Source: UBA9715 sp045614225
GTDB taxonomy: Bacteria > Actinomycetota > Coriobacteriia > Coriobacteriales > Eggerthellaceae
DNA length: 64,000 bases
Assembly (NCBI GenBank): GCA_045614225.1
Contig: JAZLCO010000048.1
Coordinates: forward strand, 62,001 to 126,000
Direction of reading: 5' to 3'
Shown: positions 41,482 to 51,364 of the stretch, one piece after another
Layout: every line of letters starts with the position of its first letter
Numbering within the stretch: position 1 is the first letter of the stretch
Notes under the pieces: model-generated
What the model was told of the DNA's origin: nothing
What the model saw: only the letters and a program-made list of their open reading frames with translations
Databases searched by the model: none
Position numbers and translations under genes: made by a program

Positions 41482-42408
41482 ATGAATTTCAAATGCAACC
41501 TTATCATCGATTCTTGTTGCGACCTCCCCTTCGATCTCGTTGACCGACAGGGGGTTCAGCTTGTCAAGTTCCCCTACTTCTTCGATGGCATTGAAACACT
41601 TGACGACCTGTGGCAGTCCACAACTCCACATGAGTTTTATGGGCGCATGCGCAAGGGTGAACAGCCTACAACAGCGCAAGCCTCTATCGGAGTGTTGACA
41701 GAAATGTTCGTCGCTGCGGCAGAAGCAGGTGTTCCGACTGTTTACCTGTGTTTCAGCTCTGGATTGTCTGCTAGCTACGACCAAGCATGCCTCGTTGCTG
41801 AAACAGTCAAGAACGACTATCCCAATTTCGAACTACATGTCGTAGACACGCACCTCGCTTCAACTGGAGAAGCCCTCTTGGTCTTCGAAGCGCTCAGACA
41901 ACAGGAACGTGGCTTGTCAGCAGCGGAGATGAAAGACTGGGCACTCGAAGCTCAATACTATGTGAATGTCTACTTCATGGTCGAAGACCTCGAATGCCTG
42001 CATCGTGGCGGGCGCATTCCCAGCTCGGTTGCCGTTGTCGGGTCGAAGCTTGATGTAAAGCCAATCATCACGATTCCCGCAGATGGCACCCTGTCCGTAA
42101 AAGGGGTCGCACGCGGCCGCAAGAAGGGCCTCAAGCAGCTAGCACAGCTCTATTTCGATAGCGCAGACAGAACAGCCGCGCAACCATATATCTGCGTGGG
42201 AAACTCCGATTGCGAGAAAGACATGAAGAAGCTTGAGGACTTGATTAAAGACGATGGAATAGAGCCGATTTTCATCGAGGGGACGATTGGCCCGGTTATC
42301 GGATCGCATGTTGGGCCAGGTATGGTTTCGCTCGTGTTCTGGGGGCCTGATAAACGAGAACAGATTTCAGTTGCCGATCGCATCGCCCGAAAGGTACGCG
42401 GAAACTAA
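41482..42408 (+). CDS. DegV-family fatty-acid-binding protein (second copy)
   Basis: Second FakB/DegV paralogue, 308 residues: LIIDSCCDLPFDL at the N-terminus, QPTTAQASIGVLTE, VYLCFSSGLSASYDQ, DTHLASTGEALLV, VVGSKLDVKPIITI, and the closing GPVIGSHVGPGMVSLVFWG. The two copies in this window (this and 28408-29280) differ enough to suggest different fatty-acid preference, as in other Gram-positives. AAAAGGAAAG lies before the ATG. It is divergent from the HerA gene and ends at its own terminator. Confidence 0.92.
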   Translation: MNFKCNLIIDSCCDLPFDLVDRQGVQLVKFPYFFDGIETLDDLWQSTTPHEFYGRMRKGEQPTTAQASIGVLTEMFVAAAEAGVPTVYLCFSSGLSASYDQACLVAETVKNDYPNFELHVVDTHLASTGEALLVFEALRQQERGLSAAEMKDWALEAQYYVNVYFMVEDLECLHRGGRIPSSVAVVGSKLDVKPIITIPADGTLSVKGVARGRKKGLKQLAQLYFDSADRTAAQPYICVGNSDCEKDMKKLEDLIKDDGIEPIFIEGTIGPVIGSHVGPGMVSLVFWGPDKREQISVADRIARKVRGN

Positions 42409-42414
42409 TAACGA

Positions 42415-42441
42415 AGGGGAGCCGAAGCTCCCCTGTCTTTT
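42415..42441 (+). terminator. Intrinsic terminator after the second degV-like gene
   Basis: AGGGGAGC (42415-42422), loop CGAA, and GCTCCCCT (42427-42434) followed by GTCTTTT. Confidence 0.85.
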
Positions 42442-42462
42442 CGCTATAAGACAGCGTTGCTC

Positions 42463-42843
42463 TTAGAGATCTGTTTTCCACAGACCGTGTTTGTTGCAAT
42501 ACTCGAACACCGAGATAGGCGTTTGACCTTGAAGGTCGATGGTCGCCTCAGGAGCCTCGCCAGGCTTCAGGCAACGAGCGAAAACGCCTTGTTCGGTAAC
42601 AACGTAAATCCACTCGATGTAATGGTCTTCTTCCATGGGATGGGCAACGCTGCCAACCTGAGCATAGAGAATGCCATTTTCAACCGAAACGCTCGGCACA
42701 TGTTTTTCCTTAGCTGCATCCGTAGTGTTCGCCTCGAGAACCTGCATGGGCTCTCCACAGCAGCTCATCGTCCCCCCACCATCAACAACCTTGATGGCGA
42801 TGTTTCCGCACTTGGCGCATTTGTAGAATGTTGCTCTCTTCAT
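42463..42843 (-). CDS. dfx: Desulfoferrodoxin (superoxide reductase)
   Basis: Desulfoferrodoxin reduces superoxide to peroxide in anaerobes without releasing oxygen. The N-terminal rubredoxin-like centre I has CAKC and CC (residues about 9-30). Centre II ligands are seen in HVPSV, HPMEEDHYIEW and YCNKHGLW (four His, one Cys). Length 126 matches the two-centre class I enzymes. AAAGG lies before ATG 42843. It implies a strict anaerobe that meets oxygen transiently. Confidence 0.95.
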   Translation of the reverse strand: MKRATFYKCAKCGNIAIKVVDGGGTMSCCGEPMQVLEANTTDAAKEKHVPSVSVENGILYAQVGSVAHPMEEDHYIEWIYVVTEQGVFARCLKPGEAPEATIDLQGQTPISVFEYCNKHGLWKTDL

Positions 42844-43025
42844 AAATGTCAACCTTTCTCGATGAGTTCCATTGACGTCAATATCATAAATGATAAGAGC
42901 ATGACATTCCGCCCAAGATGCATGTTGCTGCTATACCGTCATCGGAAATTTGGCAACTATATGTTCAACATGAAAGACAACCTTGCAAACGGACGCAGAT
43001 ACCAGTATTATTACAACTCGCTGAA

Positions 43026-43102
<77 letters not shown>

Positions 43103-43110
43103 TGTAAATT

Positions 43111-43142
43111 ACGGTCCCTACCACGGGGCCGTTTCTTTTTTA
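43111..43142 (+). terminator. Intrinsic terminator after tRNA-Pro
   Basis: ACGGTCCC (43111-43118) pairs with GGGGCCGT (43125-43132) with one G-T, followed by TTCTTTTTTAT. The T run overlaps the stop of the convergent coaBC. Confidence 0.85.
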
Positions 43143-44327
43143 TTTTCCTAAAACTTCATCGAAGATTCTGTCAGCAAGTGCGCGTTTTGACATTGATTCG
43201 AGCTGCATCTCACCATCGGTGGTTACCAAGACCGCCTCGTTGTCATCGGTGCCGAAACCCTTAGACTCCCCAACCTGGTTCCCAACAATCATGTCTGCAT
43301 GCTTGTTTTCAAGTTTCTTTCGGGCATTCTCCACGACGTTTTCTGTCTCGGCAGCAAAACCGATCACATACTGGCCGCTTCGTTTCTTTTCGCCCATTGT
43401 CGCAAGTATGTCGGGGTTTTCGACGAGCTTGATTGTGGTGAGTGCATCGTCATCCGAACCCTTCTTGAGTTTTCGATCAACGACCTGCTCAGGCCTGAAA
43501 TCACTTACGGCGGCAGAGAACACGGCTATGTCAGAATCCTCGAACACCGCATCTACGGCATCGAACATCTCCTGCGCTGTTCTTACACGCACAACCTTGA
43601 CGTCATCAGGGTCATCGAGGTTAACGGGACCGGTCACCAGAACGACGTCAGCACCGCGATCAGCTGCCGCTTCAGCAAGCGCAAATCCCATCTTTCCAGA
43701 TGACGGGTTTGAGATGAAACGAACGGCATCAATCGGCTCTACTGTCGGCCCAGCTGTCACGATGACGCGTCTCCCCGTCATATCACGACTCACTTCAAGC
43801 ACATCGAGAACCGCGTCAACGATGTCTGCAGGTTCCGCGAGCCTGCCCTTCCCTACATCTCCACAGGCGAGATATCCACTGCCTGCATCAACGATTCGGA
43901 CCCCGCGCTCGGCGAGCGTCTTCATGTTTTGCTGTGTAGCTTCGTTTTCGTACATGTTGACATTCATGGCAGGAGCCAGCACGATTGGCGCGGTTGTGGC
44001 CAATGCTGTCGTTGTTAGAAGATCGTCTGCGATCCCATTCGCAATCTTCCCCAGCACGTTTGCCGTGCAGGGCGCTATGAGGAACACGTCAGCTTCCTTT
44101 GATAGCGATATGTGGTGGATGGGGTCACCTGGTGCGTCATCGAACGTGCCAACCGCCACAGGCTCGCGCGTCAACGCGCGGAACTGCCCTGGATTGATGA
44201 ATTCGGTGGCGTTCCTGGTCATGACGACCTTCACACGCAGGCCAGCCTTCTGCAAACCGCGAACGACCTCACATGCTTTGTATGCCGCAACACATCCGGT
44301 AACGCCAAGCAGGACCGTCTTCTTCAT
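43140..44327 (-). CDS. coaBC: Phosphopantothenoylcysteine decarboxylase / phosphopantothenate-cysteine ligase
   Basis: CoaBC performs two steps of coenzyme A synthesis: CTP-dependent joining of cysteine to phosphopantothenate, and FMN-dependent decarboxylation. The N-terminal CoaC half has GVTGCVAAYKA, the catalytic histidine in PIHHISLS, the APAMNVNMYEN motif and the YLACGDVGKGRLAEP loop. The CoaB half has VTAGPTVEPIDAVRFISNPSSGKMGFALAEA and KKRSGQYVIGFAAET with KLENKHADMIVGN. 395 residues, GAGGTGG before the ATG. It stands alone. Confidence 0.97.
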   Translation of the reverse strand: MKKTVLLGVTGCVAAYKACEVVRGLQKAGLRVKVVMTRNATEFINPGQFRALTREPVAVGTFDDAPGDPIHHISLSKEADVFLIAPCTANVLGKIANGIADDLLTTTALATTAPIVLAPAMNVNMYENEATQQNMKTLAERGVRIVDAGSGYLACGDVGKGRLAEPADIVDAVLDVLEVSRDMTGRRVIVTAGPTVEPIDAVRFISNPSSGKMGFALAEAAADRGADVVLVTGPVNLDDPDDVKVVRVRTAQEMFDAVDAVFEDSDIAVFSAAVSDFRPEQVVDRKLKKGSDDDALTTIKLVENPDILATMGEKKRSGQYVIGFAAETENVVENARKKLENKHADMIVGNQVGESKGFGTDDNEAVLVTTDGEMQLESMSKRALADRIFDEVLGK

Positions 44328-44411
44328 CTTCGCACCACCTCAGATATTGATCGTTACGTGCATTATAACGATGGCATGAAAGATTATTGTGCTAACAGCT
44401 TGTAGAGAACC

Positions 44412-45380
44412 TTACATCTTCCTATCGGCAAGAGAGTCAAGCACAGCCTGTAAGTCGTCTGGCAAATCATCTTCGAAATGCATCTCTTCGCCCGTTATGG
44501 GATGGTCGAGCGTGAGCATGAACGAATGCAAGAATTGCCTCTTCAAACCCAAGTTTGCAGAATCGGCCTTCGGCATGCTGTGAGTATAGAGCGGATCGCC
44601 GACGAGCGGATGCTTCGCATATTCCATATGCACGCGAATCTGATGCGTACGGCCTGTGAACAACTTGCAATCGATGAGCGTGTACCCGTTGTCTTTCGGA
44701 CCCGGCTCGAACCGCTCAAGCACCGTGAATGTCGTGATCGCTTCACGCGCACTGTCGCAATCTCGGATCGCCATGCGTGTCCGATCCTTGGCATGACGTG
44801 CTATCGGCGCGTCGATCATGCCCTTCTCGAGCGAAATGACACCATGCACGAGCGCTTTGTAGCGTCGGTCCACGACATGGTCTTGGATTGCAGCCATAAG
44901 CGCTTCACCAGCAACATCGGTCTTCGCGGCCATCATAAGACCCGTCGTATCCATGTCGAGGCGATGAACAATGCCCAAGCGATCTTTTTCGCCCTGAACG
45001 TTGCAAAGATTGTCTGCACCGTAACGATAGATGAGCGCGTTCACAAGCGTGCCGTCGCGGTGATCGTCAGATGGATGACAGATGAGACCAGCCTGCTTCG
45101 ACAACACGATCATGTCGTCGTCTTCGTAGCGAATGTCTAAATCGATAGGCTCGCCGACAAGCGGAGTGTCAATTACCTGCTCGTCAACCTCATAGACGAT
45201 TGCTGCACCAGCGTGAACCTTTGTCTTCTTCGATGCAAGATTGCCTGCAACGAGCACCTTCCCATCATCTATGGCATGTGCTGCAGCTGATCTGCTGGGA
45301 TAGAGGCCTCGCTCGCCCATGAGAGTGTCGAGCCGCACTCCCTCGTCTTGTGCGGTGGCAACATAGCAACGTGATGGCAT
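44412..45380 (-). CDS. rluD: RluA/RluD-family pseudouridine synthase
   Basis: The 322-residue protein has an S4 RNA-binding domain (VRLDTLMGERGLYPSRSAAAHAI, about residues 14-75) and the pseudouridine synthase core with the catalytic aspartate in IVHRLDMDTTGLMM, then GRTHQIRVHMEYAKHPLVGD. It isomerises uridines in 23S rRNA. It is coupled to lspA by a TAATG overlap, the common Gram-positive lspA-rluD (ylyB) pair. RluD rather than RluA is inferred from the S4 domain and neighbour. Confidence 0.92.
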   Translation of the reverse strand: MPSRCYVATAQDEGVRLDTLMGERGLYPSRSAAAHAIDDGKVLVAGNLASKKTKVHAGAAIVYEVDEQVIDTPLVGEPIDLDIRYEDDDMIVLSKQAGLICHPSDDHRDGTLVNALIYRYGADNLCNVQGEKDRLGIVHRLDMDTTGLMMAAKTDVAGEALMAAIQDHVVDRRYKALVHGVISLEKGMIDAPIARHAKDRTRMAIRDCDSAREAITTFTVLERFEPGPKDNGYTLIDCKLFTGRTHQIRVHMEYAKHPLVGDPLYTHSMPKADSANLGLKRQFLHSFMLTLDHPITGEEMHFEDDLPDDLQAVLDSLADRKM

Positions 45381-45898
45381 TAGCGGTCACCTTCGCTTCC
45401 ATCAGTCCTCATCATCACGAGCATCGAGATGACGAGTAACGCGAAGCCGCACGTCACACCTATATCAGCAACATTGAACACAGGGAAATCGAAGAAACTG
45501 AACTCGATGAAATCGACAACATACCCCTGCATGAACCGATCGATGGCGTTCCCGATTCCACCGGCGACAATGAGTGCAAGAGCTATCGTCTGCAGTCTGC
45601 TCGTTTGCTTGATCGTCGCAAAGAAAAACACAGCGATTGCAAGGCAAACTATCAGCGAAAAGACACCCAGCCCAAACGTCGAATCGGAGAATATTCCCCA
45701 AGCACCACCCGTGTTGTGCACAAGCCTGATATCGACTAGCCCCATGAATGGACCGGCCAGTATGCCACCAGGCTGCATGTCAGCGAAATGGCTTTTGGTG
45801 AGTTGGTCAACCAACACCCATAAGATGACGATGATTAAGAAGGCGACCGCTTTCGCGGCCGTCCCCTTAGATTTGGTTGTGTTATTTAGAGACGCCAA
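45380..45898 (-). CDS. lspA: Lipoprotein signal peptidase
   Basis: LspA removes signal peptides from prolipoproteins in the membrane. Four membrane segments and the two catalytic aspartate regions are visible: GGIGNAIDRFMQGYVVDFI and FPVFNVADIGVTCG. The 172-residue reading has no ATG at its head: the start is TTG at 45898 (MASLNNTTKSKG) with only a weak ribosome binding site, 9 bases after ileS. Its stop overlaps the rluD start. Confidence 0.95.
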   Translation of the reverse strand: MASLNNTTKSKGTAAKAVAFLIIVILWVLVDQLTKSHFADMQPGGILAGPFMGLVDIRLVHNTGGAWGIFSDSTFGLGVFSLIVCLAIAVFFFATIKQTSRLQTIALALIVAGGIGNAIDRFMQGYVVDFIEFSFFDFPVFNVADIGVTCGFALLVISMLVMMRTDGSEGDR

Positions 45899-45907
45899 TG
45901 CGAATCT

Positions 45908-48757
45908 CTACTCGCTTTCGTCAAACCCGATCGCGTCGAGCGCATCACCGCAGCGCTTGCACACAGCAGGATGGTTCTCGTTTCCACCGAGCTCACGATA
46001 ATTCCAGCAACGTGGGCACTTCTCGCCCTCAGCCGGCACGACCTCGCAAGCAAGTTCGTCGCCTTCGATGAACTCGACTCCCGAAACGATGAACAGCTCT
46101 TCGAAAATGGCAGGATCGTATGAAGAAACATCTGCAATCATGTCTGCCGGAACCGTCACCTTGACGGCGGCTTCCTGGCTCTTCTTCACCGCACCGTTTG
46201 CACGCGACTCCTCGAGCGCCTTCGTGACAACCTCGCGCACGCCCATGGCAACTGAGAACTTCTCGACGTCGGCTGCGCCGTCGTCAGCAGGAAGAGCAGG
46301 ATAGAAGTCGTCGCGAGAAGGCCAACCAGCAAGCTGGACATTCGTCGGCCAATCATCACCATGACGCAACGCTTCGGGGTAATACTCCCAAACCTCGTCA
46401 CATGTGAACGACAGGATAGGCGCAAGAACGCGGACGAGGACTTCAAGGATGTTCATGAGCACGGTCTGCACGGCACGACGACGCGGAGATTCAGGCGCCT
46501 CGGAATAGAGGCGATCCTTTGCGACGTCCATGTAGACGCTCGACAGATCATTGACGAAGTCGTAGCAAGCGCGGTACACGCCCGAGAACTTGTACGTATC
46601 GTAGCTTTCCTCGCACTCACGCAGCAAGCTGTAGGCTTTTGCCATGAAGTATTTGTCGATGGGCTCGAGGTCGTCCCACGAAGCAACCATGTCCTCGGTA
46701 CCGAAATCGCTCAGATTCGCCAAGAGGAAACGCAGCGAATTGCGGAACTTGCGATAGGCATCGGAAACCTGCTTGAGGATGTTGTCGGAAATCGAGACGT
46801 CTTGAGAATAGTCGACAGATGCAACCCAGAGCCTGAGGACGTCGGCACCGAATTTGCTCATAACATCAGCAGGATCGACGCCGTTGCCCTTGGACTTCGA
46901 CATCTTCTCGCCGTTCTCATCCACCGTGAAACCACAGTGCATGACGCTCTTGTACGGAGGCTCGCCATAGGCGCCCACGCTCGTCAACAACGAGCTCTGG
47001 AACCATCCACGGTGTTGGTCGGAGCCTTCGAGATACATGTCAGCGGGCCATCTTACGCCCTCGTCGGCACGATGCTTCAAGACGCCCACATGAGAAACGC
47101 CGCTCTCCCACCATACATCGAGGATGTCCTTCTCGGGCTCGAGCTCGTCGACCCCGGCACCGCACTTCGCACAGCAGGTATCTGCCGGCAGATAGTCTGC
47201 AGGCTTGAGCGTGAACCAGGCATCTGCGCCCTTATCGTAGAAGAGCTTGATGACCGCATCGAACGTTTCTTCAGTCGCAACGGTCTCGCCGCACTTCGAG
47301 CACGTGAACACCGGAATGGGAACGCCCCACGAACGCTGACGCGAGATGCACCAGTCGGGACGCTCGGCAACCATGGCACCGATGCGATTAGATGCCCAAG
47401 CGGGAATCCATTGAACATCCTCTTCGATAGCCTTCGAAGCCGCCTTGCGCAGCCCCGTTTCATCCATCGACACGAACCACTGGCTCGTGGCCCTGAAGAT
47501 GACGGGCTCGTGGCAACGCCAGCAATGCGGGTAGCTGTGATTGATGTCCTCGTGCATGATCAACATACCACGCTCACGGAGCCATTCGATGATAACCGGG
47601 TTGGCTTCGTTGACTTCCATCCCGCTGAACGGACCACCGAACCCGATGCCCTCGCCCTCGTAGAAATGGCCGTCATCGTCGACCGGCATGATGACCGGCA
47701 CATCGAACTTCATGCCAGCCAAGTAGTCGTCGACACCATGGCCGGGAGCAGTGTGGACAATGCCCGTGCCGTCTTCCATGGTGACGTAATCGGCGTAGAT
47801 GAAGACGCCTTCTTCACCCTGATCGGCGAAGATCGGCTGCTTGTAACGGTTGTAAGCAAGCTCGGTGCCGTTCATTTTCCATCCATCGACGACAGTGGCG
47901 CCTTCCCAACCGAATTTCTCGATGAGTTTCTCGGTGAGCGCCTCGGCCATGATGATGGCGCGTCCGTCATAGGCAACTGCAACGTAGTTTTCCTCCGGAT
48001 GAAGGATGACCGCATCGTCAGCGGGCAGCGTCCAAGGAGTTGTCGTCCAGATGGCAACGTCAAGCTTGCCTTCCCATGCCTCGAGACCGGCAGGAACCGT
48101 CGTCATCTCGAAGCGCACGAAGATTGCGGGGCTGACCTCGTCACCGTATTCGATCTCGGCCTCGGCGAGCGCCGTGTGGCAATGAGCACACCAATGGATG
48201 GGCTTGCGACCGCGGTAAATCGCGCCGTCCAGGTACATCTTCTTGAAGACTTCGACGTTACCCGCCTCGAAGTTCGGGATGAACGTCAGGTACGGATGCT
48301 CCCAGTCGGCGTTAACGCCAAGGCGCTTGAAACCCTCGCGTTGCACGTCGACGTACTTCTCCGCCCATTCACGGCACAGCCTGCGAATCTCGGGAAGCGA
48401 AGTCTCGCGGAACTTCTCGGTTCCGAGCGTTTCCTCGACCATGTGCTCGATCGGCTGGCCATGGCAGTCCCAACCGGGAATGTACGGAGTATAAAAACCG
48501 CGTTGCGCATGCGATTTGTTAACGAAATCCTTGAGAATCTTGTTGAATGCATGGCCGATATGAATCGGGCCGTTTGCATACGGCGGGCCGTCATGCAGGA
48601 TGAACGGCTCTCCATCGGCGTTCTTTTCGAGAACGCGCCAGTAAATCTTTTCCTGCTCCCACTTCTCAAGCCTCTTCGGCTCGTTTTCGGGAAGGTTGCC
48701 CCTCATCGGGAAATCGGTTGCGGGCAGGTTCATCGTGTTCTTGTAGGTATTAGCCAC
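45908..48757 (-). CDS. ileS: Isoleucyl-tRNA synthetase
   Basis: IleS charges tRNA-Ile and edits valine. The 949 residues contain the HIGH motif in GPIHIGHAFNKILKDF, the CP1 editing domain (WTTTPWTLPAD), the KMSKS motif in GEKMSKSKGNGVDP, the anticodon-binding helices, and the C-terminal zinc site (CPRCWNYRELGG...CKRC) of the bacterial type. The ATG at 48757 opens with MANTYKNTMNLPATDFPMRGNLP. The 168-base leader has no T-box. ileS, lspA and rluD form one operon. Confidence 0.98.
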   Translation of the reverse strand: MANTYKNTMNLPATDFPMRGNLPENEPKRLEKWEQEKIYWRVLEKNADGEPFILHDGPPYANGPIHIGHAFNKILKDFVNKSHAQRGFYTPYIPGWDCHGQPIEHMVEETLGTEKFRETSLPEIRRLCREWAEKYVDVQREGFKRLGVNADWEHPYLTFIPNFEAGNVEVFKKMYLDGAIYRGRKPIHWCAHCHTALAEAEIEYGDEVSPAIFVRFEMTTVPAGLEAWEGKLDVAIWTTTPWTLPADDAVILHPEENYVAVAYDGRAIIMAEALTEKLIEKFGWEGATVVDGWKMNGTELAYNRYKQPIFADQGEEGVFIYADYVTMEDGTGIVHTAPGHGVDDYLAGMKFDVPVIMPVDDDGHFYEGEGIGFGGPFSGMEVNEANPVIIEWLRERGMLIMHEDINHSYPHCWRCHEPVIFRATSQWFVSMDETGLRKAASKAIEEDVQWIPAWASNRIGAMVAERPDWCISRQRSWGVPIPVFTCSKCGETVATEETFDAVIKLFYDKGADAWFTLKPADYLPADTCCAKCGAGVDELEPEKDILDVWWESGVSHVGVLKHRADEGVRWPADMYLEGSDQHRGWFQSSLLTSVGAYGEPPYKSVMHCGFTVDENGEKMSKSKGNGVDPADVMSKFGADVLRLWVASVDYSQDVSISDNILKQVSDAYRKFRNSLRFLLANLSDFGTEDMVASWDDLEPIDKYFMAKAYSLLRECEESYDTYKFSGVYRACYDFVNDLSSVYMDVAKDRLYSEAPESPRRRAVQTVLMNILEVLVRVLAPILSFTCDEVWEYYPEALRHGDDWPTNVQLAGWPSRDDFYPALPADDGAADVEKFSVAMGVREVVTKALEESRANGAVKKSQEAAVKVTVPADMIADVSSYDPAIFEELFIVSGVEFIEGDELACEVVPAEGEKCPRCWNYRELGGNENHPAVCKRCGDALDAIGFDESE

Positions 48758-48925
48758 CGTTGCCTCTTTCAGGTCAAAACATAAACTCGAAAATTATACC
48801 AGTAGAAACACCAGGAACTATGGGGGTTTCATGGCTATAATCGTTTCTTGATATTGATTGCACTTCGAGCCGTTTGCGTTTCATCCTTTTCAAGTCAAAT
48901 CGGCTCATTCGGAGGTTGGAAGTAG

Positions 48926-49849
48926 ATGGCGAAACATAATCCGTTGACGCTGAAGATGGCAATAAACCTTGCAGCGCCGCACACATGGCCGGCTGCCATC
49001 ATGCCGACGCTTGTTGCCCTGTGTGTTGCCAGCAACTCGACCCCACTGTCCGTCACTATGAGCCTGACGTTGCTGGTTATTGTTACGCTCATGCAATCTG
49101 CCGTTAACACGTTCAACGACTACTACGACTTCGTCAAGGGATCTGATTCAGCTGACGACTATGTCGACCCCTCTGACGCTGTACTCGTGTACAACGACGT
49201 CGATCCCAAAGCGGCTCTCAAACTTGCAATCGGCATGCTTGTCTGCGCTTTTGCACTTGGAATTTATGCAATTGTCAAGGCTGGTTTCGTTCCGCTCGTA
49301 ATCGCGCTCATCGGCGCGCTTTTCGTCGTGCTGTACTCTGCAGGCAAATCGCCGATTTCGTATCTGCCTCTCGGCGAGGCGGTCAGCGGTATCGTGATGG
49401 GCGGGCTCATTCCACTCGCCGTCTATCAAGTCGTGACGGGAAAACTCGATTTCGCAATGCTGCTTTTGGCCATCCCGACCATCATAGGTGTAGGCTTGAT
49501 CATGTTCACGAACAACACGTGCGACATCGAGCGAGACGTCCCTTCGGGCAGGAAGACGTTGCCTGTACTGCTTGGACGTGACGCTGCAGTGCGGTGGTAT
49601 CACATCGCAGTTATCGTTTGGATTGTGGACATCATCATCAACGTTGCAGTCGTTGCGACACCTGGCTTGATCGTTGTCCCGTTCATGTTGCTTGCCGCTT
49701 ATCCGTTGGTCAAAGCCCTCTTTGCCAACCCCATGACACCAGAGCGCAGGCTCCAAGCCATGCCCCAGATTCTCAGCGTCAACATCGTCCTAGGAGCCTT
49801 CTATTGTGCAGCGCTTTTAGCACCTGCCACAGTTACGCTCGTGCTTTAG
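48926..49849 (+). CDS. menA: UbiA/MenA-family prenyltransferase
   Basis: The 307-residue membrane protein joins a prenyl diphosphate to an aromatic acceptor, most likely 1,4-dihydroxy-2-naphthoate for menaquinone. The two Asp motifs are NTFNDYYDFVKGSD and NNTCDIERDVPSGRKTLPVLLGR, typical of MenA. About eight membrane segments. GGAGG at 48911-48915 precedes the ATG. No other menaquinone gene is in the window, so the quinone role is inferred from family motifs. It ends convergent with gluQ, overlapping by 4 bases. Confidence 0.85.
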   Translation: MAKHNPLTLKMAINLAAPHTWPAAIMPTLVALCVASNSTPLSVTMSLTLLVIVTLMQSAVNTFNDYYDFVKGSDSADDYVDPSDAVLVYNDVDPKAALKLAIGMLVCAFALGIYAIVKAGFVPLVIALIGALFVVLYSAGKSPISYLPLGEAVSGIVMGGLIPLAVYQVVTGKLDFAMLLLAIPTIIGVGLIMFTNNTCDIERDVPSGRKTLPVLLGRDAAVRWYHIAVIVWIVDIIINVAVVATPGLIVVPFMLLAAYPLVKALFANPMTPERRLQAMPQILSVNIVLGAFYCAALLAPATVTLVL

Positions 49850-50796
49850 CGCCAGAGAATCTGCACCTTGTCGGGAAAGATCGAATCGAGCTTCGCAACA
49901 TCGAAGTCTTCCAACAAATCAGAAGCCGCACAGGGCTCGTCAGAATCGATTAGCCCTGCTACAAAAGCAACATGTCCGATAACCCCTTCGGGTGTCTTGT
50001 AAGCTGCCAGAAGCTCATCAAGCGCTGCATCGCGGTCACGCTTCGACAGACGCCTATCACGCTCTCCTACCATAAGCGGAACATGCGCGTAATCGCATTG
50101 CTCGAAACCAAGTTGTTCTTGTAGGAACATTTGCTGAGGAGTCGAAACGAGTAGATCCATACCGCGCACAATGCAATTAACGCCCTGCGCCGCGTCGTCA
50201 ACGACTACAGCAAGCTGATAGGCAAACAGGCCATCTGAACGGCGAATGATGAAGTCGCCGCATTCGCTTTCAAGGTCTTGCGCGTATTTACCCTGAACGA
50301 GATCGTCCAATTCATACACTCTATGAGGAACCCTCACACGATAAGCTGGCTTCCTGTTGGCGCTCCGCTCTTCGACCTCCTGCGCAGTAAGATTCCGGCA
50401 AGTACCTGGGTATACGAGCTTTTCGCCACGATGCGGCGCCGATGCAGCATGCAAATCGGCTCGCGTGCAGAAGCATGGATACACGATGCCGCTCTCTACC
50501 AAACATTGATAGGCATCTTGATATGCTTCGTCACGATCGTGCTGGTAGAATGGGCCTTCGTCCCACGTCAACCCAAGCGATTCGAAATCGCGACATACTT
50601 GATCTGCATAGGATGATCGCGATCGCTCGACGTCAAGATCCTCGATTCGCAGAATGATTGCACCATCCTGCGACTTCACGATGAGCCAAGACATAAGCGC
50701 GGCAAAGATATTGCCGGCATGCATGCGCCCCGTCGGCGAAGGCGCAAACCTACCGACGGGGCGCTTGGTGAAACCTTTTTCGTTATGCGCGTTCAT
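49846..50796 (-). CDS. gluQ: Glutamyl-Q tRNA(Asp) synthetase
   Basis: GluQ-RS is a GluRS-like catalytic core without anticodon domain that adds glutamate to queuosine of tRNA-Asp. The 316 residues have RFAPSPTGRMHAGNIFAAL (HIGH variant HAGN), RIEDLD, the zinc ligands in YPCFCTRADL and YPGTCR, and the KMSKS-like RLSKRD. The lack of about 150 C-terminal residues compared with GltX defines it. It overlaps the end of iorB by 14 bases, an odd partnership that suggests co-transcription. Confidence 0.92.
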   Translation of the reverse strand: MNAHNEKGFTKRPVGRFAPSPTGRMHAGNIFAALMSWLIVKSQDGAIILRIEDLDVERSRSSYADQVCRDFESLGLTWDEGPFYQHDRDEAYQDAYQCLVESGIVYPCFCTRADLHAASAPHRGEKLVYPGTCRNLTAQEVEERSANRKPAYRVRVPHRVYELDDLVQGKYAQDLESECGDFIIRRSDGLFAYQLAVVVDDAAQGVNCIVRGMDLLVSTPQQMFLQEQLGFEQCDYAHVPLMVGERDRRLSKRDRDAALDELLAAYKTPEGVIGHVAFVAGLIDSDEPCAASDLLEDFDVAKLDSIFPDKVQILWR

Positions 50797-51364
50797 TTGC
50801 GAAAGCGAAACCGAGCTCGAAAGCTTTCACATTCGACTCGATGGTCTTCGGAGGCACACGGCCTTCGATGACTTTGCTCCACAATTCCAAACCGAATCCA
50901 AGCTGCGACTCAAGTGCGCCGAGAATCGCGACGTTCTCGCACTTGGCATTACCAGCTTTAACGGCAAGATCATGCGCTGGAATGAGCACGGCGCCAGCGT
51001 CTTCGAGCTTGCGGTGCGCATCAGCTGGCATCGAGGCAAACCCGCATGCAACAGGCAGCGGCTTGATCGTTTCATCTGCAACGAGGAGATAGCCGCCCTT
51101 CTTGAGGAAAGCAATGTTGCGCAAAGCTTCGGTCGTCTCGAAGGAAACGACGATATCGGACTCACCCACATCGGCAACCATGGTGTTGACCTTGTCACCA
51201 TAGCGAACGACTGTCGTTACGGCGCCACCACGCTGGGCCATGCCGTGAATCTCCGAAACTTTAACCTCGAAACCCGCTGCCAACGCAGCACGCGCAAGCA
51301 GATCGGCAGCGAGAATCGTGCCTTGACCGCCAACACCACAGAGAAGAACCGTTTTCGCGCTCAT
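50783..51364 (-). CDS. iorB: Indolepyruvate ferredoxin oxidoreductase, beta subunit
   Basis: IorB is the gamma-domain-type subunit that pairs with IorA to oxidise aryl pyruvates to aryl-acetyl-CoA, reducing ferredoxin. The 193 residues begin MSAKTVLLCGVGGQGTILAADLL and contain GMAQRGGAVTTVVRYG. The ATG overlaps the iorA stop (ATGA), giving strict coupling. The longer open frame upstream is inside iorA. Confidence 0.95.
   Translation of the reverse strand: MSAKTVLLCGVGGQGTILAADLLARAALAAGFEVKVSEIHGMAQRGGAVTTVVRYGDKVNTMVADVGESDIVVSFETTEALRNIAFLKKGGYLLVADETIKPLPVACGFASMPADAHRKLEDAGAVLIPAHDLAVKAGNAKCENVAILGALESQLGFGLELWSKVIEGRVPPKTIESNVKAFELGFAFANERA

Noticed and set aside
46361..48784. An 807-codon open frame on the plus strand opposite ileS
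   Set aside because: It is the codon-by-codon mirror of a highly conserved synthetase gene, has a His/Arg/Val-biased composition without any domain, and no start signals. Long antisense frames are expected in such codon usage.
48758..48925. Possible T-box leader of ileS
   Set aside because: The conserved T-box sequence (AGGGTGGNACCGCG) and a terminator are absent from the 168-base divergent gap.
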